Origin: an uncultured Dorea sp.
GTDB taxonomy: Bacteria; Bacillota; Clostridia; Lachnospirales; Lachnospiraceae
Length of the DNA: 64,000 bases
Reading direction: 5' to 3'
NCBI GenBank assembly: GCA_910580235.1
Contig: CAJTVU010000002.1
Coordinates: 248,001 to 312,000 of the forward strand
Position numbers and translations under genes: made by a program. Of the stretch, positions 59,943-64,000 are shown in pieces (positions within the stretch are counted from its first letter, which is position 1; each line of letters starts with the position of its first letter). The notes beneath the pieces are model-generated. The model made no database searches. It was given only the letters and a program-made list of their open reading frames with translations, and was not told where the DNA came from.

Positions 59943-60640
59943 CTGTCGCTCACGCTCCCTTCCAGCTTCTTTCTTCCGACGAACAGAACGGCTACAATAC
60001 AAAGCATAGCCGGAAGCACGAACCTGTCCGCCCCGAAGACAGACAGGCAGAGGAGCGCCGCCGCTACCCCCAGAAGCTCCGGGATCCGGTTCTTCCTGTC
60101 CATCCACTGTTCCACAAAAATAACGACAAAAAGGGCTGTCATGGCAAAATCAATCCCTTCGGAATTAAACGGGAGCACCATGCCTGCCACCGCCCCGAGG
60201 AACGACCCAAGCACCCAGTAGCTCTGATTCATGATCGAGATGGCAAACAGGAATTTCTCCTCGTCCACATCTTCTGGTATTTTCGTCGTACACAGGAGCG
60301 AGTAGGTCTCGTCCGTCAGCCCAAATATCATGTACCATCTCTTCTTCCCCATATTATTGAACTTTTCAAGAAGGGAGATCCCATAAAAAATATGCCGGAT
60401 ATTGACCATTAAAGTCATGAAGATCACGTGTAAGAAAGAAATGCCGGGCACAAAGAAATTCACCGCCAGGTACTGTCCCGATCCTGCATACACAAGAAGG
60501 CTCATAAGCACCGCCCAGAAAAAGGAGTACCCTTTTTCCGCATACATAACGCCGAACGCAATGCCGATGAACAGATAGCCAGTCAGCACTGGTATCGTAT
60601 ATGGAAATGCTTTCCTCGCCGCTTCTTTATATCCGCCCAT
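59933..60640 (-). CDS. azlC: AzlC-family branched-chain amino acid export protein
   Basis: 235 residues from ATG 60640. The start YKEAARKAFPYTIPVLTGYLFIGIAFGVMYAEKGYSFFWAVLMSLLVYAGSGQYLAVNFF is the AzlC signature, followed by NIRHIFYGISLLEKFNNMGKKRWYMIFGLTDETYSL. About six membrane helices. The frame is open further upstream, but that part runs through a terminator hairpin and is rejected as coding. It overlaps azlD by 10 bp. Confidence 0.9.
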   Translation of the reverse strand: MGGYKEAARKAFPYTIPVLTGYLFIGIAFGVMYAEKGYSFFWAVLMSLLVYAGSGQYLAVNFFVPGISFLHVIFMTLMVNIRHIFYGISLLEKFNNMGKKRWYMIFGLTDETYSLLCTTKIPEDVDEEKFLFAISIMNQSYWVLGSFLGAVAGMVLPFNSEGIDFAMTALFVVIFVEQWMDRKNRIPELLGVAAALLCLSVFGADRFVLPAMLCIVAVLFVGRKKLEGSVSDRCR

Positions 60641-60656
60641 ATCCTTCGCCCTTTCT

Positions 60657-60688
60657 ACTAAAAAAAAGAATCTCGCTTGCGAGATTCT
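60657..60688 (-). terminator. Intrinsic terminator directly before azlC
   Basis: AGAATCTCGC (minus 60688-60679) pairs with GCGAGATTCT (60676-60667), followed by eight T. It ends the upstream gene but lies only about 17 nt before the azlC ATG, so azlCD depends on readthrough or on conditional termination. A second 9-bp pairing (CTGCGGCGG with CCGCCGCAG) lies upstream at about 60690-60740. Confidence 0.85.
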
Positions 60689-60752
60689 CTGCCTGCGGCG
60701 GGTTGCATCAGCAACATAATCCCACTCCGCCGCAGTGCGCGTTCTGTTCTTT

Positions 60753-61331
60753 TTACGTCTGCTCTTCGTACGCCTTCTTGAGATCAAGAAGCGATTCTCG
60801 AAGCAGAGCGTCTGAATCCACAGCTGTCTCGTAAGCTGTATTCGTCTCTTCCAGCAGTTCTCTCACATCGTCGTGAGTGCTTAAGAAGCTTACATACTCC
60901 GTAAGCTCTTTGCCCCCCGGCTCACTCTTTATCTCATATTCACCGCTTGTCCTGTCTCTCTCGATGTACAGCGTCCCAAGCCCTGGTACTTTCGTATAGA
61001 TATCTTTTATCTTCATGTCATATCTGACAAACGCCACATATGAGCCTGTGTACTGTCCTACTTTCGTATATACCCGTATATCATCATAAGATTCTGCGAA
61101 GCTGTTCTCCTTCCCGGCGCTCGCGTAATAGTCCCTCACAATTTCCGAAAGCCCCGGATATGCCTCTTCCCGCAAGGGATTGAGGCTCTTTGTCCTGCTG
61201 CCGATATTCTCTACTCTGTCTGACTTCGCATTTATCCTTTGTACTTCCTGTGCTTTCTCTCTGGTGAGACCAAATCCCGCGATCCCTGCTATTAATACCA
61301 GCGCCAGCGGGACGAGCCATCTCTTCTTCAT
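60753..61331 (-). CDS. Membrane-anchored protein of unknown function
   Basis: 192 residues from ATG 61331 (GGAGGTGG upstream). A basic start MKKRWLVPLALVLIAGIAGFG forms an uncleaved signal-anchor; no lipobox. The exterior part has SEIVRDYYASAGKENSFAESYDDIRVYTKVGQYTGSYVAFVRYDMKIKDIYTKVPGLGTLYIERD, a strand-rich segment resembling NTF2/SnoaL-like lipid- or wall-associated domains, then a helical tail. No known catalytic motif. It follows tRNA-Arg on the same strand and ends at a strong terminator. Confidence 0.72.
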   Translation of the reverse strand: MKKRWLVPLALVLIAGIAGFGLTREKAQEVQRINAKSDRVENIGSRTKSLNPLREEAYPGLSEIVRDYYASAGKENSFAESYDDIRVYTKVGQYTGSYVAFVRYDMKIKDIYTKVPGLGTLYIERDRTSGEYEIKSEPGGKELTEYVSFLSTHDDVRELLEETNTAYETAVDSDALLRESLLDLKKAYEEQT

Positions 61332-61368
61332 AGGCCACCTCCGCACGATCCGTACTATTTTTAAGGTA

Positions 61369-61440
61369 CACACCCGGGCGGATTCGAACCGCCGCTCCCG
61401 CCTCCGGAGGGCGGTGCTCTATCCCCTGAGCTACGGGTGC
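61369..61440 (-). tRNA. tRNA-Arg (CCG)
   Basis: A 72-nt cloverleaf on the minus strand: acceptor GCACCCG/CGGGTGT (first pair G-U), D-arm GCTCAGGGGATAGAGC, anticodon arm CCGCC-CTCCGGA-GGCGG with anticodon CCG, variable loop of four, T-arm GGCGG-TTCGAAT-CCGCC, discriminator G. CCA is not encoded. Confidence 0.95.
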
Positions 61441-61477
61441 ATGAATAACCTTTGTCATAGTAACATATTTCTATAAT

Positions 61478-61523
61478 AAAGTAAAGGAAATGATGATGAC
61501 AATTCTCACATTTCCTTTACTTT
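61478..61523. terminator. Terminator hairpin after the DUF5688 gene
   Basis: AAAGTAAAGGAAATG (61478-61492) and CATTTCCTTTACTTT (61509-61523) form a perfect 15-bp stem with a 16-nt loop. It lies 5 bp after the minus-strand gene stop and is followed on that strand by TTTATTAT. Confidence 0.7.
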
Positions 61524-61528
61524 TTCTT

Positions 61529-62410
61529 TTACATGCTCAATTTTCTTAAAATACGGTCATAGTAATAAGCTCTGTCTGAGAGAGCCTCCTCCTGCATGAC
61601 CTGCGTCTTATTAATCTCCGCCACCATCTTGTCAAGGAGCTCCTTCCCACATGACCCTTTCCTGGGAACGACGATCGCTTCATGTACGCTGCTTGGAAGC
61701 ACAAAGTAATCGTCCTTAAGCCTGCGGCCGATCTCCTCTAAAAATCCCGGGTAAAGGATCGCCGACGCCCCGAAGCTTCTAAGGCGGTTGCTTATCACAT
61801 ACACGCGGCCAGCCCCTGTCTCTTTCTTCTGCTCTTCTCCCGTCAGCTGCTCTATCACTTCATCCATAGTCTGAAAAGAGGCTGGGAGGAGCATCTTCGT
61901 GTTGCGGCACGCTTCCTCATAGACCTCCTCTTCTGTCGCGCCCCATATATTAAGATGCTCTGACGTCACCGGCATGGCTGCCATACCGTACGCGTCTGCC
62001 TCCAGAAGCACATAGAAGACGATCGCAAGATCGAGCCAGGGAACATACGGCATCTCCTTTAGAAGCCTTCTGTTCTTCTCCTCGTTGATCAGACGGTATA
62101 CGATCCTTTCCCGCACCGCTTTATAGTCTTTAATCGCCTCCGGATCCCACGGCGTCCGAAAACGCATCCTGCGGTGGAGCTTAAGGATCTCTTTTACGAT
62201 GGCGTCAAGGCTGTCCCCTTCATGGAAGCGGTGATAATACTCTTCAAGATAGATGGCCGGGGAGACATTGCTCTTCTCCTCTAAGAACAAGATGCCTTTA
62301 CGGCTGGCCCCGTTATATTTCTGCGCCGTATGGATGCTGACGCACACCCCTTCTCCTATCCCCTCCTTCACTTTATGCTCTACTGTCTGTACGAACTGCT
62401 CATAGGTCAT
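61529..62410 (-). CDS. DUF5688-family protein
   Basis: 293 residues, no signal or membrane helix. Features are YEQFVQTVEHKVKEGIGEGVCVSIHTAQKYNGASRKGILFLEEKSNVSPAIYLEEYYHRFHEGDSLDAIVKEIL and RRLLKEMPYVPWLDLAIVFYVLLEADAYGMAAMPVTSEHLNIWG, then SNRLRSFGASAILYPGFLEEIGRRLKDDYFVLPSSVHEAIVVP. This is the pattern of the Lachnospiraceae proteins grouped as DUF5688, which often occur in several copies per genome. Function unknown; the cytoplasm is expected. Confidence 0.82.
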   Translation of the reverse strand: MTYEQFVQTVEHKVKEGIGEGVCVSIHTAQKYNGASRKGILFLEEKSNVSPAIYLEEYYHRFHEGDSLDAIVKEILKLHRRMRFRTPWDPEAIKDYKAVRERIVYRLINEEKNRRLLKEMPYVPWLDLAIVFYVLLEADAYGMAAMPVTSEHLNIWGATEEEVYEEACRNTKMLLPASFQTMDEVIEQLTGEEQKKETGAGRVYVISNRLRSFGASAILYPGFLEEIGRRLKDDYFVLPSSVHEAIVVPRKGSCGKELLDKMVAEINKTQVMQEEALSDRAYYYDRILRKLSM

Positions 62411-62471
62411 AATCCTCCTTCCTGCAGACAGCGGTATTTCATGTTTTAAATATTATGGTACAGAAAATTAT

Positions 62472-62500
62472 AAAAAAGCCTTGCACAAAATGCAAGACTT
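62472..62500 (-). terminator. Intrinsic terminator after efp
   Basis: GTCTTGCA and TGCAAGGC on the minus strand pair (with one G-U) around a short loop and are followed by six T. It lies about 45 nt after the efp stop. Confidence 0.7.
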
Positions 62501-62543
62501 CTTCACCTTATGTTTTTCTTAAGTTTCTTAAGATTATACGGAG

Positions 62544-63107
62544 CTATGCTCTGGACAGATACTCTCCTGTACGCGTGTCGATCTTGATCGTCTCGCCCTG
62601 CTCAACGAACAGAGGGACCATGACCTGCGCGCCCGTCTCCACGATCGCCGGCTTCGTCGCGCCCGTCGCTGTATTCCCTTTTACGCCCGGCTCGGACTCC
62701 GTGATCACAAGCTCTACCGTAAGAGGAGGCTCGATGGAGAACACCTTTCCTTCGTACAGCTTCATCTTAACCTTCTCATTTTCCTTCACAAACTTAAGAG
62801 AGTCCCCCACGACATCTGCGTCTAATGCGAACTGATCCCAGCCGCCGTCCTCGCCGTACATAAAATGGAACAGCTCTCCGTCCCCGTAGAGATACTCTGC
62901 TTCCTTCCTCTCGATGAACGCCTTCTTAAGCACATCTTTGGACGGATTGAACGTCCTCTCGATCACTCCGCCGTTCATGACGTCTTTGAGCTTCGTGCGT
63001 ACAAACGCAGAACCCTTTCCCGGCTTTACGTGCAGGAATTCCAGGCACTCAAATACCTTCCCATCAATCTCATAAGTCGCACCTTTCTCAATATAAGCAT
63101 CTGCCAT
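62544..63107 (-). CDS. efp: Elongation factor P
   Basis: 187 residues from ATG 63107 (AAGGAGG upstream). It relieves ribosome stalling at proline runs. The KOW-like N domain has the tip loop HVKPGKGSAFVRTKLKDV, with Lys at the usual modification site. The OB domains follow with FIERKEAEYLYGDGELFHFMYGEDG and the C-terminal signature VVGDSLKFVKEN to GNTATGATKPAIVETGAQVMVPLFVEQGETIKIDTRTGEYLSR. The surface protein and HtrA in this window have Pro-rich stretches, though no direct link is shown. Confidence 0.97.
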   Translation of the reverse strand: MADAYIEKGATYEIDGKVFECLEFLHVKPGKGSAFVRTKLKDVMNGGVIERTFNPSKDVLKKAFIERKEAEYLYGDGELFHFMYGEDGGWDQFALDADVVGDSLKFVKENEKVKMKLYEGKVFSIEPPLTVELVITESEPGVKGNTATGATKPAIVETGAQVMVPLFVEQGETIKIDTRTGEYLSRA

Positions 63108-63186
63108 TCTATAAATCCTCCTTAGCTGCACTCAAACAGCGCATCATTCATTATCTTAATCATTCTATAATAAATCACGCCTTTTT

Positions 63187-63942
63187 TCAACCTTTAATTT
63201 TATGCAGTATGCCAAGCGCTGTTTTTAAGTCCTCTGCATGCGCCTGTCCAGGAGCGGATGCTTTCTCTGCCATGCCGAAAGTAATCGCCGAGCCGAACGC
63301 CCCGCCGCAAAGGCGGCTTACTGCCCCTTCCTTTCCCATAGATATCGTAACGACCGGAGTCTTATCATAATTACGGCTCATCTCTTCCGTCGCCGCCAAG
63401 AGGGCAAGCACGTCTCTCTTGCTCTGCGGCATCACCGCGATCTTCACGATATCTGCGCCAAGCTCCTGCATCTTCCGAAGCCTTGCAACGATCTCTTCCC
63501 TGGCGGGCGTCCTGTAAAAGTCATGGCTGGAGGCGACGGCCTTCACCCCGTAGCGGTGAGCATAGGCTATCACATCCTCTGCCCCTGCAAGCATCTGGAT
63601 GTCGATCAGGTCCGCCTGGCCGCTTTCTATCACTGCTTTGTTGAGCGCAATATATCTTTCTGCCGTGATAGCCCGCTCGCCGCCTTCATCTTCCGTTCGG
63701 AACGTAAAAAGGAGCGGCGTCTCACAGAGCGCTTTTCTAAGAGAGGCCAGCACTTCCTTCACCTTCTCTGCGTCCATCACATCTTCAAATCGATCCGCCC
63801 GCCATTCCACAAGATCAGCAGGCACAGCCCTCATATTTTCTGCCTCTTTTATGACTGCCTCTTTTGTTGTCTCTATGATTGGCACGCATATCTTGGGGAG
63901 CCCCTCCCCGATCGCCACATTTCTCACTATTACCGGATCCAT
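63187..63942 (-). CDS. aroD: 3-Dehydroquinate dehydratase, type I
   Basis: 251 residues. Third step of the shikimate pathway. Active-site residues are seen in DLVEWRADRFE (Glu/Arg substrate binding), ASSHDFYRTP (catalytic His) and ADIVKIAVMPQSKRDVLALL (Schiff-base Lys). The C-terminal part has VTISMGKEGAVSRLCGGAFGSAITFG, the substrate loop. It lies upstream of efp on the same strand with 79 bp between. GAGGTGGGAG precedes the ATG at 63942. Confidence 0.96.
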   Translation of the reverse strand: MDPVIVRNVAIGEGLPKICVPIIETTKEAVIKEAENMRAVPADLVEWRADRFEDVMDAEKVKEVLASLRKALCETPLLFTFRTEDEGGERAITAERYIALNKAVIESGQADLIDIQMLAGAEDVIAYAHRYGVKAVASSHDFYRTPAREEIVARLRKMQELGADIVKIAVMPQSKRDVLALLAATEEMSRNYDKTPVVTISMGKEGAVSRLCGGAFGSAITFGMAEKASAPGQAHAEDLKTALGILHKIKG

Positions 63943-63955
63943 CGTCTCCCACCTC

Positions 63956-64000
63956 TTATCTGTCCTGGCGCTTCTCTTTCTCTCTGTCTCTACGGTAGAA
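63956..64000 (-). CDS. Possible C-terminal end of a gene upstream of aroD
   Basis: Fourteen charged codons (FYRRDREKEKRQDR) end at TAA 13 bp before aroD, in the position expected for an upstream gene of the same operon. It is too short to identify or to confirm as coding. Confidence 0.3.
   Translation of the reverse strand, partial: FYRRDREKEKRQDR

Noticed and set aside
60690..60750. T-box riboswitch before azlC
   Set aside because: The conserved T-box core and specifier architecture are not present; only a simple GC-rich stem is seen.
60640..60787. N-terminal extension of AzlC
   Set aside because: It would translate through a perfect terminator hairpin and poly-T, giving an Arg-rich stretch unlike the AzlC family.

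Overview
The window looks like a chromosomal segment of a spore-forming Firmicute, most likely a gut Lachnospiraceae (Clostridium scindens/Dorea-like). Grounds for this are the mraZ-rsmH-ftsL-PBP-mraY-murD-ftsW-ftsQ-ftsZ-spoIIGA-sigE order, sigG, the cotJ spore-coat operon, a THF-riboswitch folT gene, a galacto-N-biose/lacto-N-biose phosphorylase locus and a CprABC-RK-like lantibiotic-resistance cassette. The assignment is inferred from gene content only.

Layout. 1-6.2 kb (minus): an AT-rich glycosyltransferase pair, a GT4 enzyme, folA, thyA, a MarR regulator and folT behind a THF riboswitch. 6.2-10.3 kb: MATE exporter, homoserine dehydrogenase, a CDF metal transporter, tRNA-Gly. 10.3-17 kb: PrsA-like foldase, mfd, pth and small genes. 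17-21.9 kb: sigG, a palindromic MITE-like element, a TM2 protein, a beta-CASP nuclease-like protein, sigE and spoIIGA. 22-36.1 kb (minus): the division and cell-wall cluster, which holds an 884-residue repeat surface protein between ftsL and the PBP genes. 36.1-38.6 kb: small membrane protein, DegV protein and a second FtsW/SpoVE. 38.7-50.7 kb: the cotJABC operon with cotJC split in two. 50.8-55.1 kb: ABC immunity transporter and two-component system. 55.1-64 kb (minus): lipoprotein, glyA, HtrA, azlCD, tRNA-Arg, efp, aroD.

Main discovery. cotJC (manganese-catalase-type spore coat protein) is cut at codon 62 by a 10,768-bp element (39458-50225). The two halves are intact and, when joined at a shared GG dinucleotide, rebuild a continuous 203-residue CotJC. 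The element's joined ends form a near-perfect 23+2+23 bp inverted repeat centred on that GG, which is the architecture of a large-serine-recombinase attP. The element encodes a large serine recombinase. This is the logic of the sigK skin element, but in cotJC and carrying a complete glycan-uptake locus (GH112 phosphorylase, ABC transporter, AraC regulator), plus a sigma-like factor and a DUF2461 protein. The recombinase appears to start at an AUA codon, follows a small possible directionality-factor gene, and sits behind a promoter with both SigA-like and SigE-like elements.

Second discovery. The surface-protein gene inside the division cluster carries a 13-G tract at codons 46-50. One G more gives an immediate stop and one G fewer a stop about 20 codons later, so the protein should be phase-variable. 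Other regulatory signals include tandem MraZ boxes around the mraZ promoter, a Spo0A-box/long-spacer promoter before spoIIGA, and a hairpin that covers the ribosome binding site of the second PBP gene.
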